From contig NZ_JAAMQZ010000029.1 in NCBI RefSeq assembly GCF_013522825.1, forward strand, positions 1-64,000: a DNA stretch of 64,000 bases, read 5' to 3'. A program made the translations under genes and the position numbers. This document shows, one piece after another, positions 52,383 through 60,691 of this stretch (positions are counted from its first letter, which is position 1; every line of letters starts with the position of its first letter). The DNA comes from Stutzerimonas stutzeri (GTDB taxonomy: Bacteria; Pseudomonadota; Gammaproteobacteria; Pseudomonadales; Pseudomonadaceae). The notes beneath the pieces were generated by a model. The model did no database searches. It was not told the DNA's origin and worked only from the letters and a program-made list of their open reading frames with translations.

Positions 52383-53876
52383 ATGCGCTACAAGACTCTT
52401 CTAACGAGGGTGATGGCTTTGCTTGCCGGAGGCACCATGCCGCTTGCCTTTGCCCCTGTGGGCTGGGCATGGCTTGCGGTGGTCGCTCTGGCCGCATTGT
52501 TTGCCCTGACCGCGCAACCTTCAAGGCGTCAGGCGCTATGGTCGGCCTACCTCTTTGGCATTGGTTACTTCGGCGTAGGTGTCTCCTGGGTCTTCGTCAG
52601 CATTAGCCAGTACGGCAATGGCCCCGTGGTGGGGATGTTAGCTACAGCAGCCTTTGTCTCGCTGCTCGCCCTCTTTCCATGGGGCGTCGCGTATCTCGTA
52701 CGCCGCCTGCACCCTGAGATGGGTGCGACGGCGCTCTGGCTAGGGCTACCAGCGGCATGGGTTTTGAGTGAATGGATGCGCACTTGGTTCTTAACCGGCT
52801 TTCCCTGGCTCTTTATCGGCTACAGCCAGACAGACACCACACTCGCAACTATCGCGCCTGTCTTTGGTGTGCTTGGCGTGAGTTTTCTGGTGGCCTTGCT
52901 CGCTGGCGGGCTGGCGTGGGTTATTTTAGGTCCAAGCCTGCGCCGTGCAGCGGTAGCCGGTGCCGTGTTAACCGCTACTCTCGCCAGCTTGCAGTTCCTG
53001 GATCGTGAGTGGACGCAGCCAGTCGCTGACCCTATCAATATTGCCCTCTTGCAAGGAAACATCGCGCAAGACAGAAAATGGGACCCGGATTCCCGCGGAA
53101 TCACGCTTGACCGTTATCAGGCGCTTACGAAGCAGCATCTCGGGGCCGACATTGTGATTTGGCCAGAAGCGGCAATCCCTATGTGGCATGACCAGGCTAG
53201 AGAATATCTTGCTGAGCTCGAGGCGTTAGCCGATCAGGCCGGCACCTCGTTAATGATTGGCGTCCCGATACGCGAGGCGGACGGTCGCACCTACAATGCG
53301 GTGATAAGCCTCTCAGATCCCGCAAGGCCCTACTACAAACGCCACCTGGTGCCATTCGGTGAATATGTTCCGCTCCGGGACTTCTTGGGTTCGGCCCTCG
53401 ATGTGCTTGGGGCGCCCATGTCCGATTTCACACCAGGACGGGAAGCGCACGTCCTTAACGCAGCGGGTGTGCCCGTCGGGGCACTCATCTGCTACGAGGC
53501 GGTCTTTGGTGCTGAAGTCACGGAACTTCTGCCCGAAGCGCAATTGCTGGTGAATGTCAGCAATGATGCCTGGTTCGGCAGCTCGATGGGCCCTTTCCAG
53601 CACTTCCAGATGGTTCGCATGCGTGCCATCGAAACCGGACGTGACCTACTGCGAGCCACGAACACCGGCATCACAGCAGCTGTCAGCTACGAAGGAAAGG
53701 TCCTTACGCGTGCTCCTCAATTCCGCGTAGCCACCCTCAGTGCCGAAGTGACCCCCAGAACTGGCGCGACCCCTTATGTGCGCTGGCGGGATTGGCCTGT
53801 CCTTGGCGTGATCTCTCTCGGACTCGGCTTGCTCCTGCTTCGTCGAATTCGCCAATATCATCGGTTGGGTACATGA
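52383..53876 (+). CDS. lnt: Apolipoprotein N-acyltransferase
   Basis: 497-residue inner-membrane enzyme that adds the third acyl chain to lipoproteins. N-terminal helices (about 1-220), nitrilase-like periplasmic domain with catalytic Glu in WPEAAIP (about 261), Lys in YYKRHLVPFGEYVP (about 318) and Cys in ALICYE (about 370), and VNVSNDAWFG. These fit E267/K335/C387 of E. coli Lnt. ATG 52383 gives a normal length; the ribosome site is weak. lnt is normally chromosomal, so this is an extra copy within a mobile metal region, like lspA at 59221. Confidence 0.93.
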   Translation: MRYKTLLTRVMALLAGGTMPLAFAPVGWAWLAVVALAALFALTAQPSRRQALWSAYLFGIGYFGVGVSWVFVSISQYGNGPVVGMLATAAFVSLLALFPWGVAYLVRRLHPEMGATALWLGLPAAWVLSEWMRTWFLTGFPWLFIGYSQTDTTLATIAPVFGVLGVSFLVALLAGGLAWVILGPSLRRAAVAGAVLTATLASLQFLDREWTQPVADPINIALLQGNIAQDRKWDPDSRGITLDRYQALTKQHLGADIVIWPEAAIPMWHDQAREYLAELEALADQAGTSLMIGVPIREADGRTYNAVISLSDPARPYYKRHLVPFGEYVPLRDFLGSALDVLGAPMSDFTPGREAHVLNAAGVPVGALICYEAVFGAEVTELLPEAQLLVNVSNDAWFGSSMGPFQHFQMVRMRAIETGRDLLRATNTGITAAVSYEGKVLTRAPQFRVATLSAEVTPRTGATPYVRWRDWPVLGVISLGLGLLLLRRIRQYHRLGT

Positions 53877-53974
53877 AGCTCGCCACTCTATCTCGGTGCG
53901 TGCAGCTGCTCGTTGAGCGACTGTGGGCCTCAACGTGAACGGACTTACATTTAATTATTGCCTCGTCGTATGAA

Positions 53975-53996
53975 AACGGGAAACCGTTAGATTTTT
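53975..53996 (+). terminator. Weak terminator after lnt
   Basis: AACGG-GAAA-CCGTT stem, then AGATTTTT. Confidence 0.4.
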
Positions 53997-54147
53997 AGCG
54001 TACCCAGAGTGGCTAACCAAGCTTCTGCCTCGCCTGTGTAAATTCTTTAATGTCATTTTAGCTCTGCGTGATGCCTGAAGCCTGAAGCCGATGCGATAAT
54101 GGTTCCGATAGCTGACGTTTGCCAGCAACTCAGAGGGCGGCGTCTAT

Positions 54148-54264
54148 ATGGAGATGAGATATGAGCACTCAAAAAATCTGCTGTTTAAGGATGCAAGCGG
54201 CCAATGGCGGGGGCAGACCGGAGTTTCCAGTCAGGAGGCGTGGGAAGGGGCTGGGAATAGCTGA
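54148..54264 (+). CDS. Possible 38-residue peptide before dsbD
   Basis: Open frame starting MEMRYEHSKNLLFKDASG, ending one base before GTG 54265. Close spacing to the DsbD-like gene could mean translational coupling, but no relatives are recognised and the ribosome site is poor. It may be a relic of another gene. Confidence 0.3.
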   Translation: MEMRYEHSKNLLFKDASGQWRGQTGVSSQEAWEGAGNS

Positions 54265-54267
54265 GTG

Positions 54268-55458
54268 ATGGATCAAATGTCCTCTCTACTCATCGCCGGC
54301 CAGCTATTAATGGCGACCGTGGCAGGTTTGCTGCTCAACCTGACGCCCTGCGTTTTGCCCGCGATTCCTATTAAGGTCCGGACAATCTTACGAGAGGCGG
54401 GCAGCCAACGATCGCACCGCGTGCTGGCCGCATTGGCGTTCACTGCAGGAACACTCGCATTTTTCTTGACGCTGGGCGGACTAACCGCACTTCTGCAGTG
54501 GAGCTGGGGCACTTTGTTTCAGTCCGCAGTGTTCGTTGGTGTCCTTGTTGCCTTGTTGGTCGGGTTTGCGGTGGTCACCTGGCTGGATCTGCCCATCCCG
54601 ATCCCAGCGTTCGCCGCCTCGGCCCATGGCCGGCGTTACTTTGAGGCATTCGTGTCGGGGTTATTGAGTGCAATTTTGGCCGCTCCCTGCGCGGGTCCTT
54701 TCCTAGGCGGAGTCCTAGCCTTTGCCGTCACCCAGCCGGCGCCGGTAATTATGGGGATATTCGGCAGTATCGGGCTGGGGTTGTCGCTGCCCTACGCAGC
54801 ATTGATGCTCAAACCCGAGTGGCTGAGCCGGTTGCCCAAGGCGGGGCCCTGGACCCTGGCCATTCGAGAAGTGCTCGCGTTGGTCTTGCTGGCCGCAGCC
54901 GTCTTCTTCAGCGCGAGCCTGGTGCCCAAAGCGGTTTATCCCTGGCTATGGTGGTCTTGGCTGGCACTGGTGCTGGCGTGGGGAGCCCGCCGTTTCGTCC
55001 AGGGTAATGGTACCGTGCGTGTGATTACCACAACGGCGGCAGGCCTTGCCCTTGCGATGACTGTGGAATTCGCATCCCCGCTGGGCAGCAGCGAAGATAA
55101 ATTCGTCTGGCAACCCTACTCCGCAAAACTACTGACGGAGACAAAAGCCCGGGGCACACCCTATTTGCTGGAGTTCACCGCCGACTGGTGCATCAACTGC
55201 AAGATACTTGAGCGCACGGTCTACCAGGAGCCCACCGTGGCCAAAGCCGTGCGGCGCACCCAGATGGTGCCTATACAAGTTGACGTGACAGCGAGCAATC
55301 CTGAAAAAGATGCGCTATTAACTGCGATCGGCGGGCAGGCCTTACCCTTCGCAGTGGTCGTTGACCGTGACGGCACCGTTATCGCCCGTTTCACGGGGCT
55401 TTTTGACACCGACAGCTTGGTCGAAGCTATCAATCGCACCGGAAACCCACAACCTTAG
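54268..55458 (+). CDS. DsbD-like membrane thiol:disulfide reductase (beta-gamma domains)
   Basis: 396-residue inner-membrane protein. About eight helices carry the DsbD/CcdA cysteine pair: NLTPCVLPAIP (Cys28) and AAPCAGPFLGG (Cys141). A C-terminal thioredoxin domain has FTADWCINCKILE (Cys307/310). Together these move electrons from cytosolic thioredoxin across the membrane. The periplasmic alpha domain that normally precedes them in DsbD is missing; it appears as a separate protein right after (55475). Adjacent GTG 54265 could also be the start. Confidence 0.88.
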   Translation: MDQMSSLLIAGQLLMATVAGLLLNLTPCVLPAIPIKVRTILREAGSQRSHRVLAALAFTAGTLAFFLTLGGLTALLQWSWGTLFQSAVFVGVLVALLVGFAVVTWLDLPIPIPAFAASAHGRRYFEAFVSGLLSAILAAPCAGPFLGGVLAFAVTQPAPVIMGIFGSIGLGLSLPYAALMLKPEWLSRLPKAGPWTLAIREVLALVLLAAAVFFSASLVPKAVYPWLWWSWLALVLAWGARRFVQGNGTVRVITTTAAGLALAMTVEFASPLGSSEDKFVWQPYSAKLLTETKARGTPYLLEFTADWCINCKILERTVYQEPTVAKAVRRTQMVPIQVDVTASNPEKDALLTAIGGQALPFAVVVDRDGTVIARFTGLFDTDSLVEAINRTGNPQP

Positions 55459-55474
55459 ATACTGGAGACCAATT

Positions 55475-56059
55475 ATGGTGATTCGACACAAAGGATTGCT
55501 GGCTGGAGTAGTGGTTTTTCTGATCGCGATCGCTGCGTTCATGTTTATCGACACCAACGGAAACAACCTCGACGCTGCCCAGACTGAACGTGCCGGTCTT
55601 GAAGCCCCGGTTCCGGCCCGAACAGGGTTGGCAAATTCAGCTGATAAGGTCCGCCTCACTCTTTCGAACGGCGACGCAGCAATGGCGGGAAAGACGGGTG
55701 ATTTCGTTTTAACACTGAACATTGAACCGGGCTGGCACGTGAATGCAAACCCGGCCTCCATAGAGTTCCTGATTCCCACCGTCGTCAGTTCTTCAGTCAA
55801 CGGCCAGGCGCTTGAAATCCCGACGCAGTACCCGCGCGGCCGGCTCAGCGACATTGTGCTGGGTGACACCGCCCTTGAGGTGTATGACGACGGTGCAAGT
55901 ATTCGGCTGCGGCCCGACGAAAAACAGACCGCCGTGCTGGAAAAGGTAGGCAGGCTCGAAATGATTGTACGGGTGCAAGCCTGCAGTGACGAGGGCGTTT
56001 GCCTGGCGCCGACTGACCTGCCTGTTGCGCTGAATCTGGACGATACCAGCCGACAATAA
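55475..56059 (+). CDS. DsbD alpha-like periplasmic protein, separate polypeptide
   Basis: 194 residues: one N-terminal helix (about 7-25), then an immunoglobulin-like DsbD-N/ScsB-type domain with NIEPGWHVNANPAS, and a redox pair in VQACSDEGVCLAP (Cys170, Cys176). In classic DsbD the alpha domain has the same CxxxxxC spacing (CADAGFC). It would pass reducing equivalents from the beta-gamma protein just upstream (16-base gap; GGAGA ribosome site) to periplasmic targets. The protein seems anchored rather than secreted. Confidence 0.85.
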   Translation: MVIRHKGLLAGVVVFLIAIAAFMFIDTNGNNLDAAQTERAGLEAPVPARTGLANSADKVRLTLSNGDAAMAGKTGDFVLTLNIEPGWHVNANPASIEFLIPTVVSSSVNGQALEIPTQYPRGRLSDIVLGDTALEVYDDGASIRLRPDEKQTAVLEKVGRLEMIVRVQACSDEGVCLAPTDLPVALNLDDTSRQ

Positions 56060-56215
56060 GTCATAACGCCCTTCGGAAGTGACGCAACTGGGGGAGTGAC
56101 TGTGAACAGTTTATTCTGAGTATCCCGATTGCCGAGGTTGCTCTGTGCAGCTTAACGCCATGCCCCACCATTCATATCTGGGGATGGGCGAGACTCGCTT
56201 CGTTAAACGGCAAAC

Positions 56216-57463
56216 TTATGTTGTAATTTGCACATTCCGCATGACGAAGTGGCTTCGGGGAAGTGCCGGCATTCTGTCCCAGGTAATCGATAAATCTTGT
56301 TCGGGAATCTCGTATTGGAGCGAGCGAGCCAGAAAGCGGGCCGCAACGCTCATCAATGCGACGGCAACGCCTTCTCCTGGACAGCGATGGTTAACATGCG
56401 GGTCGCCTGGTCCTTGCGGGATGAAGCAGTATAGCGACGGAAAGTCGGACCGAAAACGCTCAGGCTTGAAGTCATCTGCGTCCTCCCAGAGGCGGGAATC
56501 ATGATTGGTTCCGTATAAATCCAATAGAACCAGAGTGTCCTTTCCGAAGGCATATCCTTCCCATAGAAAATCTTCTCTCACGCGAGCGCTGACCGCTGGG
56601 AAGAACGGATAAAAGCGCCGCACTTCCTGCACAAAGCAACGAACATAATTTTCATTCCCCGATTGCAGGTTCTTCAGACAACCCGGATGTTTGTGCAGCG
56701 CTAGCGCTGCAAAGGTTATGAATACCGAGACGGCTACCGTCGGCCGTAGCAAATTCAGCAGTTCCACTGATGCGGTATGTAGGTCCAACGGCTGTCCCTG
56801 CTGATCCTTGTAATGGGCGATGCGCTCAAGAGGCGATTGCTCTGGTGTAGGGAGAGCAGCACGAGTGGGTTCAATGAGCTCTGCCGCCCACTGTTCCAAT
56901 CGGCGACGCGCCCGTCGTGCCTGCCAGTGCTGGAGACCGATCGCGCCGGCGTGCTCATAAAGTGCTGCAAGATCTTGAGTCCATTGCTGAACATCTCTTT
57001 CAGCGAGTGGAGTACCGGCCCATTCGCACACGGTGCGGCACAAAATTTCGCGAGCAATATCGTAGAGGACGATTGACTCACCGGGACGCCAAGTTTGCGC
57101 ATACTCTCGCCAACGAACCTCGCTCAACTCAGCTAATTTCTGCACGCTACCGGCTGTGAGCACTCCCATGAAGAGGGCCTTTCGGTGACGATGCGCATCA
57201 CCGTCCAAACCTTGAACTCCGCCTTGACCGAATAAGGTCTTTTGCAGTCGCTTGGGCGCAGCGTTCTGGCGAACAAATCGGTCAGGATCGCAGATCAAAC
57301 GAGCCGCTTTGGCACCTGTTAGGCACAGAGTTTTCTGTAACATCAAGCGAGTTTGAAACACAGGCGATTGATGAAACTGACTGCGCGCGGAGATAAATCG
57401 ATAGGGATCTCGCAAGAATGCACAAGTACTATCCAATCCGGTGTCACGCGGTATATTTGGCAT
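56216..57463 (-). CDS. CYP152-family fatty-acid peroxygenase (cytochrome P450)
   Basis: 415-residue P450. Heme-binding Cys in NHRCPGEGVAVALM (about 357); LRPTVAVSVFITFAALALHKHP (Arg about 240) is the CYP152 hallmark, where Arg replaces the usual Thr/Glu pair and holds the fatty-acid carboxylate. These enzymes use H2O2 to hydroxylate fatty acids at the alpha or beta position (P450 SP-alpha, BS-beta). ATG 57463 has GGAG 7 bases upstream. Role here may be lipid modification or peroxide disposal; that is inference. Confidence 0.92.
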   Translation of the reverse strand: MPNIPRDTGLDSTCAFLRDPYRFISARSQFHQSPVFQTRLMLQKTLCLTGAKAARLICDPDRFVRQNAAPKRLQKTLFGQGGVQGLDGDAHRHRKALFMGVLTAGSVQKLAELSEVRWREYAQTWRPGESIVLYDIAREILCRTVCEWAGTPLAERDVQQWTQDLAALYEHAGAIGLQHWQARRARRRLEQWAAELIEPTRAALPTPEQSPLERIAHYKDQQGQPLDLHTASVELLNLLRPTVAVSVFITFAALALHKHPGCLKNLQSGNENYVRCFVQEVRRFYPFFPAVSARVREDFLWEGYAFGKDTLVLLDLYGTNHDSRLWEDADDFKPERFRSDFPSLYCFIPQGPGDPHVNHRCPGEGVAVALMSVAARFLARSLQYEIPEQDLSITWDRMPALPRSHFVMRNVQITT

Positions 57464-57491
57464 CGCTTTCTCCGTTGAGATTCCACCCGTT

Positions 57492-58403
57492 CTAGCTACG
57501 TGTTGCGCTTTCATCCTGCTGTGAAGATTTGTGACCGGCCGGGTAAGCAGATGTTGGACGAAGAGGATCAATAAATTGCCCGAAATAATTTCTGGGGTAG
57601 TCCTTTTCATGCAACCCAACGTCAGCGTCGCCCAGCTTCCCGGCGCTGTCGTAGAAGGTTCCGAACATCCGATCCCACAGGGTTGAAAACTCACCGAAGT
57701 TGACCTGGGCATCTTCGAAGTCGCGCTTATGGTGCCAACGATGGACCTCAGCAACCCCGAGCACATGCCGCAGCCAACCCACGCTGTAGTCCAGGTTCGC
57801 ATGCTGAAAGGCCAGATGGACGGTTAGGATGCCGAACCACGTTGCGACTACGGCAGGCGGAGCTCCAGATATGAGCAAAACCACCAGCCCCGGCCCGGCC
57901 ATCAACGCCGCATGCAGAGGATGTCGGCGTTCTCCGTTCATCCAGTAGAGCCGCTCAGCGCTGTGATGGATCTTGTGAAAGCGCCACAACCAATGCACGC
58001 GGTGGCTGATGCGGTGCATCACATACAGGCTCAAATCGAGCACGGCGGCGACTAGTAGCAATTGCAACCACAATGGGCTCTCGATCGGGAAGAGCCGAAT
58101 CGAAGCCGGTACCGCATCGCCTAACTCGGCCAGGAACTCCGCAGTGAATTGAATGACAGACAGGTTCACCAGCATGTGCAGCAGATCCGTCAGGGTGTCC
58201 TGATGATCTTCCAGCCAGGCTCGCCGAAAAGGCTGGATGCGCTCCAAGCCAGCAATGAGTAGCATCCCCGCCGCGGAGACTATGAGGGTGGTGGGCCAAT
58301 ACGGTATTCCTGCATACAGTGCCCAGACCATGAAGGCGGTACAACTGCCAAACACTAGTGGATAGCTCAGCCACCGGATGGCGAATCGCAGGGAGATAGA
58401 CAT
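57492..58403 (-). CDS. Fatty-acid hydroxylase / sterol-desaturase-superfamily protein
   Basis: 303-residue integral membrane di-iron protein. Three His clusters expected for this superfamily are visible: MHRISHRVHW, FHKIHHSAE and VHRWHHKRDFED, between hydrophobic helices. Substrate unknown; the neighbouring CYP152 suggests lipid acyl chains. It lies 28 bases upstream of the P450 gene and 68 bases after araC. Confidence 0.88.
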   Translation of the reverse strand: MSISLRFAIRWLSYPLVFGSCTAFMVWALYAGIPYWPTTLIVSAAGMLLIAGLERIQPFRRAWLEDHQDTLTDLLHMLVNLSVIQFTAEFLAELGDAVPASIRLFPIESPLWLQLLLVAAVLDLSLYVMHRISHRVHWLWRFHKIHHSAERLYWMNGERRHPLHAALMAGPGLVVLLISGAPPAVVATWFGILTVHLAFQHANLDYSVGWLRHVLGVAEVHRWHHKRDFEDAQVNFGEFSTLWDRMFGTFYDSAGKLGDADVGLHEKDYPRNYFGQFIDPLRPTSAYPAGHKSSQQDESATRS

Positions 58404-58471
58404 CGCTCAGCTCCTGAAGAGGGAGCCATGACTGTATGTGGGATGGTCCGTTTTCAGCTTGAACGAAAGAG

Positions 58472-59224
58472 CTACGATTCCTGAAGATCGACTTCAGCCA
58501 GGGCGGAGGAAGGATCGATGCCCAGTAGCGCCTTAAATGTCCGGGAGAAATGCGACGAGTCAGAAAAGCCCGCCTCATGGGCCGCTTCGATGAGCAGCCC
58601 CCCTTTGGCTAGATGCTGTAGGGCTTGTGTGAGACGTAACCATTTCGCATAGCTGCGCAGCGGCAAGCCTGTCTGTTCCACGAACCAATGGGAAAATCGT
58701 GTAGGAGACAAATGCACCAACTCGGCCATTCCGTCGCGTCCCATTTGACCTCTACGCAGCGCCTCTATCACCTTGGTCAAGCGAGGATCTGGAATCGGTG
58801 GATCGGGTAGCCGCAGTGCCTGACGCACCCCCGCCCTAACCTGGAGTGCGGTGTGTCCTGTCTCGCGCAGCACGTCGATAATCGCCAATACGTCCGTCGG
58901 GGCGATCACAATCACTCTCGCTTCTTCGGTACCCCGCATACGCATAGTTGGGGCTTCATCGGATAGTGCATCCAGATAGATCGACAGAACTCGTCCAGCA
59001 CTAAGTCGGTGTTTCAGGCCCGCGGCTATGAAGATGGCTGCCCCTGTTTGAATGCCCAACGGGGTTTCAACCGATACAGGTGAGTCGAGGCCCACTGAAA
59101 TCTGATGCGCCTGATGGTGGTGCCACTCCTGGGGGCCGGCACGGCCATGAAAGATGCCGATGCCGGGCCCTACCCAGGCCTTGCCTGTCCAGCGCACCGT
59201 ATCCGTTGAGGGCGAGCCTTTCAT
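58472..59224 (-). CDS. AraC-family transcriptional regulator
   Basis: 250-residue regulator. N-terminal cupin-like part (EWHHHQAHQISVGLD), C-terminal double helix-turn-helix (about 150-245: LVHLSPTRFSHWFVEQTGLP, AHEAGFSDSSHFSRTFKALLG). The start overlaps the lspA stop by ATGA, so it is made from the MerR-type promoter at 60108. It may control the desaturase and P450 genes downstream. Confidence 0.9.
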   Translation of the reverse strand: MKGSPSTDTVRWTGKAWVGPGIGIFHGRAGPQEWHHHQAHQISVGLDSPVSVETPLGIQTGAAIFIAAGLKHRLSAGRVLSIYLDALSDEAPTMRMRGTEEARVIVIAPTDVLAIIDVLRETGHTALQVRAGVRQALRLPDPPIPDPRLTKVIEALRRGQMGRDGMAELVHLSPTRFSHWFVEQTGLPLRSYAKWLRLTQALQHLAKGGLLIEAAHEAGFSDSSHFSRTFKALLGIDPSSALAEVDLQES

Positions 59225-59733
59225 TCTTTGACTCGGCCAGCTTCCGCATTTGGGCTCAGCAAACTGCTCAGGATCAACATGGCGGCACCACCGACGATAC
59301 TAGTATCTGCCAGGTTAAACGCAGGCCAATGCCAGGACTGCCAGTAAAAATCCAAGTAGTCGATTACATGGCCTCGAAATGCGCGATCAATCAGATTCCC
59401 AACTGCCCCGCCCAAGATAAGGCTATAGCCTAAGGCTTCGCTGTTGGCTCTGGTTTTACGCAATACCAGAGCCAGCACCATCGAAACGACCAGAGCTATA
59501 ACGATGAAGAAGTAACGCTGCCAACCGCCCGCGTCAGCCAGGAAGCTGAACGCTGCACCGGTATTCCAGAAATGAACCAGATTGAAAAACGGGGTGAGAG
59601 GAGTCACGGTGCCGACCGGGAGCGAACCCGTGATTGCGCTCTTCAACGCTTGGTCGGCCGAGGCAATGGTCAGCGATAGCATCCACCAGAACCAGGGAGC
59701 AACAAAAAGTAACCTTCTAGGAGACGAGCTCAT
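59221..59733 (-). CDS. lspA: Prolipoprotein signal peptidase II
   Basis: 170-residue inner-membrane aspartyl protease that cleaves lipoprotein signal peptides. Four helices; catalytic Asp116 in GNLIDRAFRGHVIDYLDF and Asp143 in FNLADTSIVGGA, matching E. coli D124/D143. ATG 59733 forms an ATGA overlap with the DUF3703 stop; the longer open frame upstream is a false extension. LspA genes of this kind are known next to Cd/Pb systems, for example pbrC in pbr operons of Cupriavidus. Confidence 0.94.
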   Translation of the reverse strand: MSSSPRRLLFVAPWFWWMLSLTIASADQALKSAITGSLPVGTVTPLTPFFNLVHFWNTGAAFSFLADAGGWQRYFFIVIALVVSMVLALVLRKTRANSEALGYSLILGGAVGNLIDRAFRGHVIDYLDFYWQSWHWPAFNLADTSIVGGAAMLILSSLLSPNAEAGRVKE

Positions 59734-60077
59734 CGCGTTTCTCCTTGAAGAAGTCTCTGCAGCTCCGGTGAGATGGGCATCGGCGCAAAAGCACTGACCC
59801 TGGCGCGTCCGCTGTTTCCGAGCGGCACCCAGATCTTCGAGAACAGCAGGGCCGCTATGATTCGCGGTACTTGGCTGAGCACCTCCCGAAAGTCGCGCAA
59901 CTGCCAGCCAGCCCTTAGCATCAGCCAATGGCTCTGAGCATGAAGAATAGGCATTCGCTGGTTCAATATGTGGGCTCGCTCCAGCCAGGAGAAAGCCTCG
60001 GTTGGCGTCTGTTCTTTGAGTGCTTTCCTCGCTTGGTAGAAGGCCTCATCGATGGCAATGCGGAGAGCGGTATTCAT
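59730..60077 (-). CDS. DUF3703-family protein
   Basis: 115-residue soluble protein. Signature: AFSWLERAHILNQRMP, HWLMLRAGWQLRDFREVLSQVPRIIAA and GRARVSAFAPMPISPELQ. Found mostly in metal-resistance loci; function unknown. It is the first gene after the MerR-type promoter at 60108 and overlaps lspA by 4 bases. Confidence 0.88.
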   Translation of the reverse strand: MNTALRIAIDEAFYQARKALKEQTPTEAFSWLERAHILNQRMPILHAQSHWLMLRAGWQLRDFREVLSQVPRIIAALLFSKIWVPLGNSGRARVSAFAPMPISPELQRLLQGETR

Positions 60078-60107
60078 CTGGATCTCACTTACGCAGCAGA
60101 TGGCCTA

Positions 60108-60138
60108 AGTGAACACCCTATAGCCGCTATAGGGTCAA
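60108..60138 (-). promoter_or_regulatory. MerR/CadR-type promoter for the DUF3703-lspA-araC operon
   Basis: On the minus strand TTGACC (60133-60138), 19-base spacer, TTCACT. The operator is a perfect 10-1-10 palindrome, arms ACCCTATAGC and GCTATAGGGT (60115-60135), the strongest in the window. It lies 30 bases before the DUF3703 start. Confidence 0.88.
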
Positions 60139-60182
60139 GCGCTATGGATTGAGGCGACGCGAAAAATGACTTGAAGCCGAAA

Positions 60183-60590
60183 TCATAAAAGAGGTTTGTC
60201 GCCCCCCAGCAGGCCCGAAAGTATCCCGCAGTCCAGGCTTTGTCGTCCGTTATCGCAGCAGCCCCGCAACGTCACCAGTTGGCTTTCCAAGACCTGCAAG
60301 GACGCAATCTGGTTCCTGACCTGGGTGATATGTCTATCAAGGAGCTCATTGACCGCAACGCAGGGTTGCTGCGGCTGTTCTTGGTAGCTCTGCAAAACAC
60401 CAATTTCTTCCAGTGACATGCCAAAAGAGCGGCATCGACGAATGAACAGCAGTTTGTCCGCATGGTCTGCTTTATAGGTTCGATAGCCATTGTCCTCACG
60501 ATTAGGCGGTGGAAGCAGCCCCTGACGTTCATAAAAACGAATCGTCTGAATGTCCACCCCAGCCTGCTGTGCAAGTTGGCCGATGCGCAT
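60183..60590 (-). CDS. cadR: Cd/Pb-responsive MerR regulator (CadR type)
   Basis: 135-residue regulator. Helix-turn-helix MRIGQLAQQAGVDIQTIRFYE; cysteines at 77, 111, 112 and 121 correspond to the C77/C112/C119 metal site of CadR and to PbrR-type proteins. It is transcribed leftwards from 60590; the gene's upstream side carries the CDF promoter at 60628. It probably controls both the CDF (60692) and the DUF3703 operon (60077) and perhaps other MerR-type sites here. Confidence 0.93.
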   Translation of the reverse strand: MRIGQLAQQAGVDIQTIRFYERQGLLPPPNREDNGYRTYKADHADKLLFIRRCRSFGMSLEEIGVLQSYQEQPQQPCVAVNELLDRHITQVRNQIASLQVLESQLVTLRGCCDNGRQSLDCGILSGLLGGDKPLL

Positions 60591-60627
60591 GGTCTGTCCC
60601 TTGGTAAAAGGGCCAGTATATCCAGGC

Positions 60628-60658
60628 TTGACCCTATAGCTACTACATGGTTTTTAAT
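60628..60658 (+). promoter_or_regulatory. MerR/CadR-type promoter of the CDF gene
   Basis: TTGACC (60628-60633), 19-base spacer starting CTATAGCTACTACATGG, TTTAAT. It faces away from cadR towards the CDF. Confidence 0.85.
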
Positions 60659-60691
60659 CGGTAGCATTAAGTCCTATAGGAGAGGCGAATC

